The notes: generated by a model not told the origin, from the letters alone. Counted from the first letter of the stretch, positions 27,080 through 37,161 are shown. The stretch is 39,553 nt of DNA from Aliiglaciecola sp. (GCA_028356795.1 JAOMVH010000009.1:1-39553), one strand, 5' to 3'. Program-made: numbers and translations.

Positions 27080-27433
27080 CACGTCACAAGGAAACACGAT
27101 GAGTCAGGAAGACACTAAGGACAGCCCAAAGGACACTTTCAAAGGATGAGAAAGTAAGTTGCATGATGTGACTTAAATCGAAGGAACGCGAAAGGATTGA
27201 TGCATGGAGCATTAGGACAACCTTAGGGAAAAGGAATACTGTAAGTAGGACGTGCAGTTAACAAGGGAATAATGGAAAGGGACCCACACAGGAAGTGTGA
27301 CTCACTCAGGATGAGCGAGACTAGAAGGAAAGGGCGTATAGGGATTTTTACAGGGATGGTTTTATAGCGAAGGATAGCTGAGAAGGATACTCAAAATTCT
27401 AAGGCGCGACGGTTTTTATCGTCGCGCCTTTGC
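27080..27433 (+). ncRNA. csrB: CsrB-family regulatory RNA (CsrA-binding)
   Basis: This stretch between the GNAT gene and the histidine kinase has 22 GGA motifs in 298 nt (27090-27387), mostly AAGGA, CAGGA or AGGGA. Several sit in hairpin loops: CACAC-AGGAA-GTGTG (27285-27299), CTC-AGGAT-GAG (27305-27315), CCTT-AGGGAA-AAGG (27221-27234) and TGAG-AAGGATA-CTCA. It ends in an 11-bp GC-rich stem. This is the known design of CsrB/CsrC/RsmY/Z RNAs, which bind many CsrA dimers and so relieve CsrA repression; their transcription is normally driven by BarA-UvrY (GacS-GacA). The 5' end is estimated from a TATATC box at 27068-27073. No long open frame fits. Strand is set by the terminator and by GGA rather than TCC loops. 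Confidence 0.88.
27401..27433 (+). terminator. Terminator stem of the CsrB-like RNA
   Basis: AAGGCGCGACG and CGTCGCGCCTT form a perfect 11-bp stem with an 8-nt loop. The T-run after it is short (CCTTTGCCATTTTA). Confidence 0.85.
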
Positions 27434-27496
27434 CATTTTATGGCCTGTCGAAGCCGTTATATGAATCGATAAAATCTTCCGTACTAGCTTTTGTCA

Positions 27497-30400
27497 TTAT
27501 TTACTAATCCAGTTAGCAATGCCCAGTTGCAATTCGTCAGCGATAATTGGCTTAGTGAGATAACCATCCATGCCTGCCGCGTAGCATTTTTCCGCGTCCC
27601 CTTTCATGGCATTTGCAGTTAACGCCACTATTGGAATGTCAGAGTTGAAGTTGCTATTTTGAGATGCTCTTATTTTCCTGCTTGCTTCATAACCATCCAT
27701 CACTGGCATTTGGCAGTCCATCAAGATTAAATCAAATGGCCTTGACGCTTTATTAAGAACCTCTAGTGCTTCAATACCGTTGCCAGCCAATTCGATTTGA
27801 TAACCTAAGTTTTTAAGCATCTCCAAAGCGACTTCTTGATTGATAGCATTGTCTTCTACTAATAAAATTCGCTGTTTTTTGGCGGTATTATTGGGAACAT
27901 TGTGACGAGTGATCAGTTTGTTCAGATGTTTTTCTGTAGAGTGAGTTCGTATCATCATGATCGCAGTGAGCAGGTCGTTAGTTTTTATTGGTTTCGTAAA
28001 AAATGCACTGAATCCTATTTTTTGAAACCTAGAAGCGTCTCCTTTGGAGGCATTTGTGGTCATCATGATCATTTTAACATCGCTGAAGCGATCATCGCTT
28101 CTTATTGCCTTAGCAAGCTCCTCGCCGTTAATGCCGGGCATGTTTGCATCGATGATGATGATGTCGATGGTCGAATTACTGGATAAATTTTCACGGAGCA
28201 ATTTTAATGCGCCTGGTGAGTTTTTTGATTCATCAACGATAATGCCTTTTGATTCCAAAATAGAGCGTATAACGTCACGGCTGTTTTTGCTGTCGTCGAC
28301 AATCAGAACCCTTGTATCTTTGGGGATAGATAATCCTATATGCTGATCTTCATGTTTTGATCGGTACGACCTTGACTCACATTCAATTGTGAACCAAAAC
28401 TCCGATCCTTGTTGCCAACTACTATTGACACCAATCTCGCCGCCCATTAATGCTACTAATTGCTTAGATATCGATAATCCCAGGCCGGTTCCGCCAAATT
28501 TTCTGGTGGTAGACGCATCAAGTTGATTAAACTTTTTGAATAGATTGGGTTGTTTTTCCTGTGGTATTCCTATTCCTGTGTCGATTATGCAAAAAATTAG
28601 TTTATCTTGATCGGTTACATTAACTTTAAGAACAACTTCACCTTGTTGGGTGAATTTAATGGCATTGCTGATGAGGTTAGACAGTACTTGCCTGATCCGT
28701 CCTGGATCTGCTTTTATAAAAGACGGTACCTTTTTCCCAAAAGCGAATATAAGTTCTAAATCTTTATCTTGGGCACGAATTGAGAAGGTATCTACGAAGT
28801 TATCAAGCATTTCCCTGAGATCGAACTCGATGTTTTCAAGCTCTAGCTTGCCAGCTTCTATTTTAGAAAAGTCCAAAATATCGTTAATTAGGGTCAACAG
28901 TGTGTTACCACTGGTTTGAGCTAGCTCGGCATATCGTTTCTGTTGTTTGTTTAATGAGGTAGTTAGAAGCAGATCATTCATACCAATTATGCCATTGATG
29001 GGGGTTCTGATTTCATGACTCATGTTGGCCAAAAAGTCACTTTTAGCCCTATTCGCTTCTTTGGCTTGTTCCTCTGCTTTTTTAAGTTGGGTGATGTCTT
29101 GAAATGCACCACGCAATACAGCATTTTCACCATCGCGATGTTCAGCATAGCCGAATGAACGTACCCAAATAAGATTGTTCTTGTGTGTTACCAATTGAAC
29201 TTGCAGGTCAAATGGAGTGCCGTTTTCAATTGTTTTTTGTATTGCATTAGATAACAGTACTTGGGCTTCAGGCGTGTAATAACTAACTGCACTTTCTACA
29301 TCAATTGTGCTCCCCTGGGGTAACTCATGAATACGATAAACTTCTTGTGTCCAAAAAAGCGCATTAGTTTTGGTATCAAACTCCCAGCCGCCTAACTTTG
29401 CAATGGAACCTGTCGCTTCTAATAGTGATACACTGCGCTCTTTTTCTGCTTCGATCTTCTTAAACTCAGTAATATCTCGGCCTACAAACAAAAAACCTTC
29501 TATTTTGTCATGCTCACTTGATATAGCGGTCACCGTCATTTGAACGGGAAATGATTTTCCATCTTTACTCTCAAAGATGCTTTCATATTCGTCCACATTG
29601 CCTAGTCTTGCAGCATAGGTGAGCGACTTCATGCCAGTATTCATTGCAATACCTAGTTTGCTGGAGAGTCGCTTGGCATGTTTCTCTAGAGAGGCATTTT
29701 GGTAAAACAATACGGGAGTACTTTTTTCCAACACCTCGCTTGGCATGTAACCCAACATTTTTTCAGCATTCGAATTGTAGGTGACGATCCGGCCATCAAT
29801 ATTAGTTGATACTATGATTTGATTAGTGCTATTTAAAATGGCTTGTTGAAGGTGACTAGATTTTTCTAGCTGTAACTCATATTGTTTTTGACGGGTTATA
29901 TCTGTTTCAACTGCCATAAATCCTTTTAATTGGCCATCCTCAAACATGGGCTGGCTATTCAAACGAATCCAATAGGGGTGCCCTTGTTTATTGTAGTTAA
30001 CTAGCTCACAGCTGTATGGCTTGCGTTCAGTAATCGCTTTTTGTATGGCGAGAATTGTCTCTTCATCGGTGAGAGGGCCACCCAGTAATTCTTCTGGTTT
30101 TCTGCCAATGGCTTCATCTAAACGGTAGCCGCTGATTTGCGTAAAGGCACGGTTTACCCACTGAATGTTTAAATTGGGCTTAAAGATGATAATGGCGTTG
30201 TCTGTTTCTTCAACGACTTTCGCTAAAAAATGGTTTTGTTCTAGGCTTGATTGAAGTTTTTTCTGGGTTTCATATTGTTCTGTTAAATCGTAGTGAATAC
30301 CAATTAGTTTTAATTGACCTAATTGTCCATAAACTACTTTGCCGTGAGTTTTTACGTATTTTTGTCTGTTTTCAGGCGTAATTATTCTGAATGTCGCTTC

Positions 30401-31024
30401 ATATACATCATTTAATTGTTGCGCCTGTTGAAATTCGTTGATTGCCATTTCACGATCCTCAGCGTGAATGAATTCGAACCATTCGGGCAAGCTTGGCATT
30501 TCTGCTTTTGATGGTAGATCATATATAACATGCATCTGCTCATCCCAAACGAGATGATTATTCTCAATTTCAACGTGCCAAACACCAATGCCAGACTGCA
30601 CTGCAATGGCATAACGATCCATCAATGCTTTATTTTCGCTTTGTGTTTGAGCTAGTTTTTTAGCGGGTAGCAAACTTAGCAGTATAAGCTGTTGTTGCTC
30701 GATGACCTCTACATCAACCTGAACAGTTATCCAGGTATTCATATCCAACTGTATAGGATCACCATGATTTAACTGACCACTTTCGACAGGGCTAGAGAAT
30801 AGGTGTTGTGCCTGATATTGCCATTCGGGTGAACTTAGAACATCTTTAGCATGCAGCCCCTCAATGGGGGCTGATATGCAACTTTTCAGATTAATAGTTG
30901 CAGGGTTGCACCAAATTACTTTGCCTATTTTATCACATGACAGCATTGGTATAGAGCTGGCGTTCATCAACAATGAATTTGGTCCCTCATAGCTACTTGT
31001 CTGTCTCACTTCTTTACTTGTCAT
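27497..31024 (-). CDS. Soluble multi-PAS hybrid sensor histidine kinase with two receiver domains
   Basis: A 1175-aa signalling protein (from the ATG at 31022-31024; a GTG at 31042 is also in frame). No membrane segment is seen, so it senses inside the cell. Order: about five PAS-like domains (residues ~10-645; several end in the DIT/DLT motif), HisKA with the phospho-acceptor His at ~670 ([15 protein letters not shown]), HATPase with N box [14 protein letters not shown] and GTGLGLSI (~785-880), receiver 1 ([12 protein letters not shown], Asp ~959 in IIIDANMPG) and receiver 2 ([12 protein letters not shown], Asp ~1103 in [13 protein letters not shown]). There is no HPt domain, so a separate phosphotransfer protein is expected. 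It is convergent with the CsrB-like RNA gene. The ligand is unknown. It differs from BarA, which has membrane segments and a HAMP domain. Confidence 0.93.
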   Translation of the reverse strand: MTSKEVRQTSSYEGPNSLLMNASSIPMLSCDKIGKVIWCNPATINLKSCISAPIEGLHAKDVLSSPEWQYQAQHLFSSPVESGQLNHGDPIQLDMNTWITVQVDVEVIEQQQLILLSLLPAKKLAQTQSENKALMDRYAIAVQSGIGVWHVEIENNHLVWDEQMHVIYDLPSKAEMPSLPEWFEFIHAEDREMAINEFQQAQQLNDVYEATFRIITPENRQKYVKTHGKVVYGQLGQLKLIGIHYDLTEQYETQKKLQSSLEQNHFLAKVVEETDNAIIIFKPNLNIQWVNRAFTQISGYRLDEAIGRKPEELLGGPLTDEETILAIQKAITERKPYSCELVNYNKQGHPYWIRLNSQPMFEDGQLKGFMAVETDITRQKQYELQLEKSSHLQQAILNSTNQIIVSTNIDGRIVTYNSNAEKMLGYMPSEVLEKSTPVLFYQNASLEKHAKRLSSKLGIAMNTGMKSLTYAARLGNVDEYESIFESKDGKSFPVQMTVTAISSEHDKIEGFLFVGRDITEFKKIEAEKERSVSLLEATGSIAKLGGWEFDTKTNALFWTQEVYRIHELPQGSTIDVESAVSYYTPEAQVLLSNAIQKTIENGTPFDLQVQLVTHKNNLIWVRSFGYAEHRDGENAVLRGAFQDITQLKKAEEQAKEANRAKSDFLANMSHEIRTPINGIIGMNDLLLTTSLNKQQKRYAELAQTSGNTLLTLINDILDFSKIEAGKLELENIEFDLREMLDNFVDTFSIRAQDKDLELIFAFGKKVPSFIKADPGRIRQVLSNLISNAIKFTQQGEVVLKVNVTDQDKLIFCIIDTGIGIPQEKQPNLFKKFNQLDASTTRKFGGTGLGLSISKQLVALMGGEIGVNSSWQQGSEFWFTIECESRSYRSKHEDQHIGLSIPKDTRVLIVDDSKNSRDVIRSILESKGIIVDESKNSPGALKLLRENLSSNSTIDIIIIDANMPGINGEELAKAIRSDDRFSDVKMIMMTTNASKGDASRFQKIGFSAFFTKPIKTNDLLTAIMMIRTHSTEKHLNKLITRHNVPNNTAKKQRILLVEDNAINQEVALEMLKNLGYQIELAGNGIEALEVLNKASRPFDLILMDCQMPVMDGYEASRKIRASQNSNFNSDIPIVALTANAMKGDAEKCYAAGMDGYLTKPIIADELQLGIANWISK

Positions 31025-31105
31025 AGCATTGTCCCACGACACGGCATTGGTATCTGAGTCATTTGTTATTTACAATACACCAAACCACTACAAAGAGACG
31101 ATAGT

Positions 31106-32044
31106 TTGTCAAACGCACGTGTGAAAGCTCCGCCATTTAAATGGTCCTTTTTATTACCCCAATATTGGCCGGTTTGGCTGAGTATCTTGGTTTTATATTC
31201 CATTTCCTGGTTGCCATTTACCTTGCAAACATTGGTTGGTAAAGGGTTGGGCAAGCTACTAGCTGTGTTGGCAAAAAAGCGTGTACTAGTAGCAAAGCGT
31301 AATCTGGAATTGTGTTTTCCGCAAAAAAATCAGCAGCAAATCGAAAAAATGTTAAAAACGAATGTTGAATATGCTGGCATGGCAATTTTGGAAGCTAGCA
31401 TGGGGTGGTGGTGGCCCAATTGGCGTGTTCGTCGTCATTGCGAGGTGGAAGGCTATGAACATGTACAAGCTATACTAGATAAAGGTAAAGGAGTACTTGG
31501 ACTGGCAATACACAATATGAACTTGGAATTGGGATGTCGAATTGCCGGGCTGAAACATCCTTCAGTGGCATTCTATCGAAAGCACAACAATCCATTGATG
31601 GAATATGTGCAGTACCGTGGGCGCTCGAGATCGAATAAGTATATGATCCATAAACGCAATGTGAAGGGGCTTATAGAGGCATTAAATGAGCGTGAAGTCT
31701 GCTTTTACCTGCCAGATCAAGACTATGGAAGAAATAGAAGTGAATTCGTGCCATTTTTTGCAGTCGAACAAGTAGCGACAACTAAAGGCTCACTATTGTT
31801 CGCAAAAGAAGCAAACTGTGAAACGGTATTCATTGTCTCATTGCGAACTGAGACCGGATATAAAGTGAAATTTGTTCCAGGTCTAAAGCATTTTCCGTCC
31901 GGTGACGATAAACAAGATGTGGCTGCAATCAATAAGCAGATTGAAGAATTAGTTAGTATTGCACCAGAACAATATTTGTGGATGCACAAACGGTTCAAAA
32001 CGAGACCAAATGAAACAGACGTGTCTTTGTATGACAAACTGTAA
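31106..32044 (+). CDS. LpxL/LpxM-type lipid A acyltransferase
   Basis: A 312-aa inner-membrane enzyme that adds a secondary acyl chain to lipid A. A membrane segment is near residues 17-36 (YWPVWLSILVLYSISWLPF). The catalytic HX4E motif is seen as HNMNLE, after GKGVLGLAI, as in LpxL; FYRKHNNPLMEY and YLPDQDYGRN are family blocks. The TTG at 31106 is the best start, with AAAGAGACG upstream. It is divergent from the histidine kinase gene and probably co-transcribed with the TcpQ-domain gene 20 nt downstream. LpxL versus LpxM (or the palmitoleoyl form LpxP) cannot be decided by eye. Confidence 0.9.
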   Translation: MSNARVKAPPFKWSFLLPQYWPVWLSILVLYSISWLPFTLQTLVGKGLGKLLAVLAKKRVLVAKRNLELCFPQKNQQQIEKMLKTNVEYAGMAILEASMGWWWPNWRVRRHCEVEGYEHVQAILDKGKGVLGLAIHNMNLELGCRIAGLKHPSVAFYRKHNNPLMEYVQYRGRSRSNKYMIHKRNVKGLIEALNEREVCFYLPDQDYGRNRSEFVPFFAVEQVATTKGSLLFAKEANCETVFIVSLRTETGYKVKFVPGLKHFPSGDDKQDVAAINKQIEELVSIAPEQYLWMHKRFKTRPNETDVSLYDKL

Positions 32045-32064
32045 AGTAAGGGGTAAATAAGCAG

Positions 32065-32673
32065 ATGCCAAAACGTAACTCAAGTGTCGTATTTTGGGCT
32101 AGACATATCGGCTTAGCTTTAGCGTTAATTATTATCGCTGCTATTGTCCTTAACTTGCAAAGTTTTAATATGTCTAAACCCAAGCCTCAGGGGCAGTCAA
32201 AACAAAAAAGCGTTTCCCAGGGAATGACAGATTTTTATGCAGCCTATCGAATGTCTTCAAGCAAACCATTTGAAGATGACATAGGCGATTTTGTGATGGA
32301 CGTGAATCCGCCGAAAAGTCCGCTCAATGATAGACTAAAAGATATGGAGAGTATTCAAAGCAATATCTCTACACGTTGGGTTGGAGAACATAAATATCGT
32401 AGCTTTAGAGCTGGAAGCACGGTCAGAGAAGCGATCACCAATATTGCGCAAAGCGAAGGGATGCAAATAATTTGGGAGTTAGATAAAGATTTCATTATTA
32501 AGAATCAATTTCAAATGGACAATACGGTCGCAGGTTCGGTGGCTAAAATAGCTGGAGCAATTAATGGTAGCTTCGAAGGAGAAGTGCACGCCTATATCTG
32601 TCCTAAACAGCGTTCATTGGTGATTATGGAAGGCTCATCTTCATATGTTAAAGAGAACTGCACTTTACTATAA
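32065..32673 (+). CDS. Membrane-anchored protein with TcpQ-type C-terminal domain
   Basis: A 202-aa protein with one N-terminal membrane segment (residues about 12-29, HIGLALALIIIAAIVLNL) followed by a linker and a C-terminal domain at about 110-198: YRSFRAGSTVREAITNIAQ, MQIIWELDKDFIIKNQFQ, and QRSLVIMEG. This resembles the TcpQ C-terminal domain found in pilus and secretin-associated proteins. It is the second gene after the lipid A acyltransferase. No pilus genes are in the window, so a cell-envelope role is only a guess. Confidence 0.65.
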   Translation: MPKRNSSVVFWARHIGLALALIIIAAIVLNLQSFNMSKPKPQGQSKQKSVSQGMTDFYAAYRMSSSKPFEDDIGDFVMDVNPPKSPLNDRLKDMESIQSNISTRWVGEHKYRSFRAGSTVREAITNIAQSEGMQIIWELDKDFIIKNQFQMDNTVAGSVAKIAGAINGSFEGEVHAYICPKQRSLVIMEGSSSYVKENCTLL

Positions 32674-32805
32674 CACTCAGTGAATATTGCACTCGGCGCT
32701 GTTGTTTTGATTTCGTCCACTAGACCTTCAAATAAGCGCCGCGATTAAAACGTGTTTGGTTAGAAGCAAATTTTTATAGCAAAGGTCAAAAGCCCCTAGT
32801 CCTTA

Positions 32806-35673
32806 TCAGTTTAAAGTCTCTTGCCAAATTCGTTTCACATTGTTTTGATGTTCAATAAACTGACTTTTAGGCACATGATTGGATGCTTGCTGCAGCGCCA
32901 AACGGTGTGATTGATTGCGGTAATCTAGGTAAGCCGTCGTTAGCTGGTTTTTTGTTTCTTTGCTAATGATATTGTGCGCTGTTAACTGTTCTAAAATTCG
33001 AACATTGTCAGACCACATGCATAAGCTCTTGGTGACATGTGTGTTAGCTAATACCCAAAATTGCACCATAAACTCAATGTCTGCGATTGCGCCAAAGTCT
33101 TGCTTAATATCAAGAAGGTCAGCTGTTCCCTTATTGAGATGAGCACGCATTTTTTCGCGCATTTGGGCAACGGCTTTTTTAAGTTGGTGTTGATCTCGTT
33201 TTAAACTCAGAATATTTTGTCTTATTTGATTAATCTGTGCGGTAAAGTCTGGTTTTCCATACACCACTCGTGTTCTTACCAGCGCCTGATGCTCCCATGT
33301 CCACGCTTGCTCAACTTGATAATGTTCGAAGGTTTTAACATGGCACACCAGTAATCCTGAATTTCCGGAAGGGCGCAGACGCATGTCGACGTCATAAAGC
33401 TGTCCTGATGGTGTTTTGGTCATAAATAAATGCATGATACGCTGCGCTAGTTTTATATAAAACTGATTGGTATCAATAGGTTTTTTGCCACAAGTGGTTC
33501 CATCGGGCTCAGCACAGTGCAGAAACACCAGATCTAGATCTGAGCCATACCCTAGTTCCAATCCACCTAACTTTCCATATGCGACAACTGCAAATTTTTT
33601 GTCTTGTGATGTTGTTCCTAATGGTTCTCCATAACGTGCAACCATTTGCTGCCAAGCTAAGTTAACTACCTCATCAATAATTGCTTCAGCAAGGAAGGTA
33701 AGATAATCGCTCACTTGCATAATTGGCATGGCATTCGTTACATCAGCGCAGGCGACGCGGAGCTGCTGTATTTGCTTAAATTGTCTGAGTGTCTCCATTT
33801 GCAATTCTAAGTCATCGGGTTCAACCCGCAGCAGCATTTGACGCAGTTCAGAGGAGAACTCGTCGTAAGGGGTAGGCCGGTACAAAATCGCAGGATTGAG
33901 AAGCTCATCTAACAATATTGGGTGGATAGCAATTTGTTCGGCGATCCACGGGCTGGCAAAACACAGTCTCGCCAACTGTTGCTGCGCACCTTGATTCTCC
34001 AACAATAATTGCAGGTAGGTTGTACGCCGTAGAATTGATAAAACAATGTGAATAATACGGTTTAGTAACTCTACTTTGTTTGAATTGTTTATTGCCAGCG
34101 GATCCGTGGTGATAACGTGGCTGAGAAGTTGCGGAATCAATATGTTTAACGTGTCAGTGGCCTTTGGAGAGGGCCGTTTTTTAATGATTTGTTTTTTTAA
34201 ATCGATAATTTGAATAGAAAACGTCGCTGCTGTGTTGATAGGCATATGACGTTGAAAAATATCGGTCATTTCTTCTTGAGGTAAACTGAGCTGCCAAATA
34301 TCTTGCATATCATCCACGTGTTCAAGGCTTTGACTTTGTGGGGTATTGGGGGTTTCACCAATCAGCAATTGAAATTGCTGGTTAATTTTTTCTCTATGTT
34401 CGCGCAAGAGCTGTTCAAACGCTTCATAAGTTGGCGCATTCATTACTTCAGCGAGTCGCGCTTTATCTAAATCACAGTCCGGCAAGAGTTGAGTTTGCTG
34501 ATCAGCAATTTGTTGAAGGGTATTTTCTACCTTGCGAAGAAACAAGTAACTGTCCAGCAAAGTATGGTAGTCATGGTCATCCACAAACCCTTGCTGATTA
34601 AGTTGGTTGAGTGTTAACAAGATACTTGAAGCCTGCAACTCAGGGATTCTACCACCTTTGATAAGTTGGAAGCTCTGAGCTATGAACTCAACTTCTCGAA
34701 TTCCCCCGGATCCAAGTTTGATGTTGTTATTCAATTTACGGCGTCGGACTTCTTGATTGATTAGCGCTTTCATATCTCTCAGAGAATCCATTGCGCTGTA
34801 ATCAATGTAGCGTCTAAAAACAAAAGGCTGAAGGACTTGTTGTAGTTCTTGTGCATACTCACCTGTACTATTGAGTATGCGGGCCTTTACCATGGCGTAC
34901 CGCTCCCACTCTCGGCCTTGCTCTTGGTAGTAGTCTTCAAAAGCGCTCATGTTGGTGACAAGTGGGCCGCTCTCACCTAATGGTCGCAGTCTCATATCGA
35001 CACGGAATACGCGCCCATGCTGGGTTGTCGCATCTAAAGCATGAATGAGTTGCTGAGCAAGCTTAGTAAAAAACTGTTGATGCTCAAGGGGTTTACGTCG
35101 GCCCTTGACCTCTCCAGAGCTGGGATAACAGAAGATAAGGTCAATATCAGACGAAAAATTGAGCTCTTTGCCACCTAACTTTCCCATACCCAATATGAGT
35201 AGTGGTTGCGCACCATGAGGTCCCTGAGGCGTCCCGTATTGCTGACAAAATGCCTTGTATAGCCAGTCGTAGGCACCGTTAATTAATGCATCTGCTAAAC
35301 ACGATATGTCTAGCAAAGAGCGCTCTGTTGACTGCAAATTAAGTAAGTCGAGTACTGCAATTTGCAACATGTATTGATTTCGAAAATCTCTGAGTAAGGC
35401 TTCCATTGAACTTTGATTGTCAGCCATTGCCAAACCGGCACTGATTTCAACCTCATAATCAATTATGCCATCAGGGTTTTTCAGCGTTGCCAATACAGTT
35501 GATATCAAACTGGGTTTGTTAATTATCAGCTCAGCACAGAAATCACTTAATCCAATGATACGTTTAAGTGTTTTTAGTTGAGTACTCGTGAGTTCAAGCT
35601 CTGGTTGGTTGTCCTGCAGACGTTGCCAATGAGCTTCGATTGTTGCATTAATGAGCGATGAGTTGGTTATCAC
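32806..35673 (-). CDS. glnE: Bifunctional glutamine synthetase adenylyltransferase / adenylyl-removing enzyme
   Basis: A 955-aa enzyme that adds and removes AMP on glutamine synthetase in response to nitrogen status through PII. It has two nucleotidyltransferase halves: the N-terminal (deadenylylation) site GMGKLGGKELNFSSDIDLIF and the C-terminal (adenylylation) site YGKLGGLELGYGSDLDLVFL, each with DxD. RVDMRLRPLGESGPLV and DVDMRLRPSGNSGLLV are the matching repeats. The length fits the family (about 945). It is divergent from the DUF350 gene. Confidence 0.97.
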   Translation of the reverse strand: MITNSSLINATIEAHWQRLQDNQPELELTSTQLKTLKRIIGLSDFCAELIINKPSLISTVLATLKNPDGIIDYEVEISAGLAMADNQSSMEALLRDFRNQYMLQIAVLDLLNLQSTERSLLDISCLADALINGAYDWLYKAFCQQYGTPQGPHGAQPLLILGMGKLGGKELNFSSDIDLIFCYPSSGEVKGRRKPLEHQQFFTKLAQQLIHALDATTQHGRVFRVDMRLRPLGESGPLVTNMSAFEDYYQEQGREWERYAMVKARILNSTGEYAQELQQVLQPFVFRRYIDYSAMDSLRDMKALINQEVRRRKLNNNIKLGSGGIREVEFIAQSFQLIKGGRIPELQASSILLTLNQLNQQGFVDDHDYHTLLDSYLFLRKVENTLQQIADQQTQLLPDCDLDKARLAEVMNAPTYEAFEQLLREHREKINQQFQLLIGETPNTPQSQSLEHVDDMQDIWQLSLPQEEMTDIFQRHMPINTAATFSIQIIDLKKQIIKKRPSPKATDTLNILIPQLLSHVITTDPLAINNSNKVELLNRIIHIVLSILRRTTYLQLLLENQGAQQQLARLCFASPWIAEQIAIHPILLDELLNPAILYRPTPYDEFSSELRQMLLRVEPDDLELQMETLRQFKQIQQLRVACADVTNAMPIMQVSDYLTFLAEAIIDEVVNLAWQQMVARYGEPLGTTSQDKKFAVVAYGKLGGLELGYGSDLDLVFLHCAEPDGTTCGKKPIDTNQFYIKLAQRIMHLFMTKTPSGQLYDVDMRLRPSGNSGLLVCHVKTFEHYQVEQAWTWEHQALVRTRVVYGKPDFTAQINQIRQNILSLKRDQHQLKKAVAQMREKMRAHLNKGTADLLDIKQDFGAIADIEFMVQFWVLANTHVTKSLCMWSDNVRILEQLTAHNIISKETKNQLTTAYLDYRNQSHRLALQQASNHVPKSQFIEHQNNVKRIWQETLN

Positions 35674-35790
35674 TTTACTTTACACACAGTTAGATTTTTA
35701 ATGCTTGGGTGATCATATGGTTCCCATGCTATATCATATAGGGATACAGACAACCCTTTGTTAACAAACACCCATATTTTGGAATTTACC

Positions 35791-36690
35791 ATGCACGTAC
35801 TCGTCAATTCAGTTCCTTTTTCTTCTGATATTTGGTACTACCTTGCCATCGACATAGTTATTGCAATTGGCTTACTTTTTACGCTGCGGTTGATGTCAGG
35901 GAAAATGGCGTCAGTAAGTACGTCTGACGAGCTGTGTGCGCAAGATAATTTTGCCTTTGGTATCAGTGTGGCAGGACGAATGTTGTCATTGTGTTTAGTG
36001 CTTTCAGCGGCTGCCGCAAGCTCTGAAAAATCAGATTATATCGGCGCAGCACTGGGCATGTTGCTGTATGGGCTTATTGGTATTTTATTGATTAAAATCG
36101 GTCGAATTTTGCATGACAAAATTATCCTTCATCGCCTCGATAAAGAAGCCATGATTAAACAACGAAATACCAGCATTGCGTTAGTCGATGCTGCAAGTTC
36201 AGTGTCGACTGCGATTATCGTTAGCAGTGTGATGTTATGGGTAGACGGTTTTGATATGAATGCTCTATTTGCGATTTTTTCTGGTTTTGTGGTGACCCAA
36301 GCAATCTTACTCACTACAACACGAATTTACGAAAGACGATACAAAGAGAATAATCAAAGTGGCTCCTTCCAACGTTCGTTAACAAAAGGACAAATGGCGC
36401 TTGCAGTTCAGCATTCAGGCAATTTGATAGGCACGGCCATTGTAGTCTCCGCAGCCAGTAGTTTGCTCAATTACAATCCGATTGCCTATGTCAGTAATCT
36501 CACTGGTTGGTTGATCACTGGAATGGCCCTGACACTTCTGCTGGTTGTCTTGGTGTTAATCGCAAAGCGCGTTGTGCTAGCCGGATTAAACGTTGTTCAA
36601 GAGGTTGATCAGCAACACAATGTTGGTGTTGCTAGCATTGAGATGGTGCTAAGTATTGGTATTGCTCTTATTGTAAGTGGGTTATTTTAA
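35791..36690 (+). CDS. DUF350 family integral membrane protein
   Basis: A 299-aa protein with about eight membrane segments in two similar halves, each like a DUF350 (YjfL) unit: NFAFGISVAGRMLSLCLVLSAA in the first half and MALAVQHSGNLIGTAIVVSA in the second. Function unknown; family members are often next to envelope or stress genes. The ATG at 35791 follows GGAATTTACC; an in-frame TTG at 35758 is less likely. A 13-nt palindrome CTATATCATATAG lies upstream (35729-35741). Its stop overlaps the convergent GIY-YIG gene by 4 nt. Confidence 0.8.
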   Translation: MHVLVNSVPFSSDIWYYLAIDIVIAIGLLFTLRLMSGKMASVSTSDELCAQDNFAFGISVAGRMLSLCLVLSAAAASSEKSDYIGAALGMLLYGLIGILLIKIGRILHDKIILHRLDKEAMIKQRNTSIALVDAASSVSTAIIVSSVMLWVDGFDMNALFAIFSGFVVTQAILLTTTRIYERRYKENNQSGSFQRSLTKGQMALAVQHSGNLIGTAIVVSAASSLLNYNPIAYVSNLTGWLITGMALTLLLVVLVLIAKRVVLAGLNVVQEVDQQHNVGVASIEMVLSIGIALIVSGLF

Positions 36691-37049
36691 TCGCTACTTT
36701 GCTGGGATTCATTTTCAGTCTTGTAGGCAATATTCTGAATACGATTTAATTCCTCATTTGAGTAGCGTTCATTAGAGTGAGGCAGATCCTTTAGGCCTTC
36801 AATCAACGCTAGCTTGAACCCTTTGTTTTGTTGTTTGAGCCAGTATTCAGTTTTTAGCGCGCTAGAGCGGTCTCCAACAAGTGAAGCATATTTTAGGGTT
36901 AACGGTCCTTTACCCCGCAGGGCTTTAGCACATAACTTGCCATTGCTCGCATGTTCTTTGAAGCGTCGTTGCAGGCTTGTGCATATACCGCAGTACACGT
37001 TTCCAGCGCTTGTTTCGACTAAATATAATGTCCAACTAGGTGATTGCAA
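36687..37049 (-). CDS. GIY-YIG nuclease family protein
   Basis: A small single-domain GIY-YIG protein of the YhbQ/UPF0213 type. The motif is seen as WTLYLVETSAGNVYCGICTS (LYL...YCG in place of GIY...YIG), then LQRRFKEH with the catalytic Arg, and ALKTEYWLKQ with the metal-binding Glu. The start is uncertain: TTG at 37047-37049, with GAAGAGA upstream, gives a protein beginning just before the fold (120 aa). A TTG at 37118 would add a polar 23-residue tail and lie in an inverted repeat. Members of this group are thought to be nucleases; the substrate is unknown. The gene overlaps the DUF350 gene end-to-end by 4 nt. Confidence 0.78.
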   Translation of the reverse strand: MQSPSWTLYLVETSAGNVYCGICTSLQRRFKEHASNGKLCAKALRGKGPLTLKYASLVGDRSSALKTEYWLKQQNKGFKLALIEGLKDLPHSNERYSNEELNRIQNIAYKTENESQQSSD

Positions 37050-37093
37050 AATTATTCTCTTCAAGTTTTCAGGAAGTTTAGATCTATTTCTAT

Positions 37094-37119
37094 TTTGAGT
37101 GTACAAGTGTACGCTCAAA
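37094..37119. promoter_or_regulatory. Inverted repeat in the divergent promoter region of hemolysin III and GIY-YIG genes
   Basis: TTTGAGTGTAC aagt GTACGCTCAAA: two 11-nt arms with one mismatch and a 4-nt centre. A -10-like TACAAT follows at 37123-37128 on the plus strand. It could be a regulator binding site. Confidence 0.45.
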
Positions 37120-37161
37120 GTCTACAATAGTCTTGTGATGAGACAAATAAGCGTGCCGTAA

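Noticed and set aside
27497-31024. BarA/GacS itself
   Set aside because: BarA has membrane segments, a HAMP domain and an HPt domain; none is seen here, and it has several PAS domains instead.
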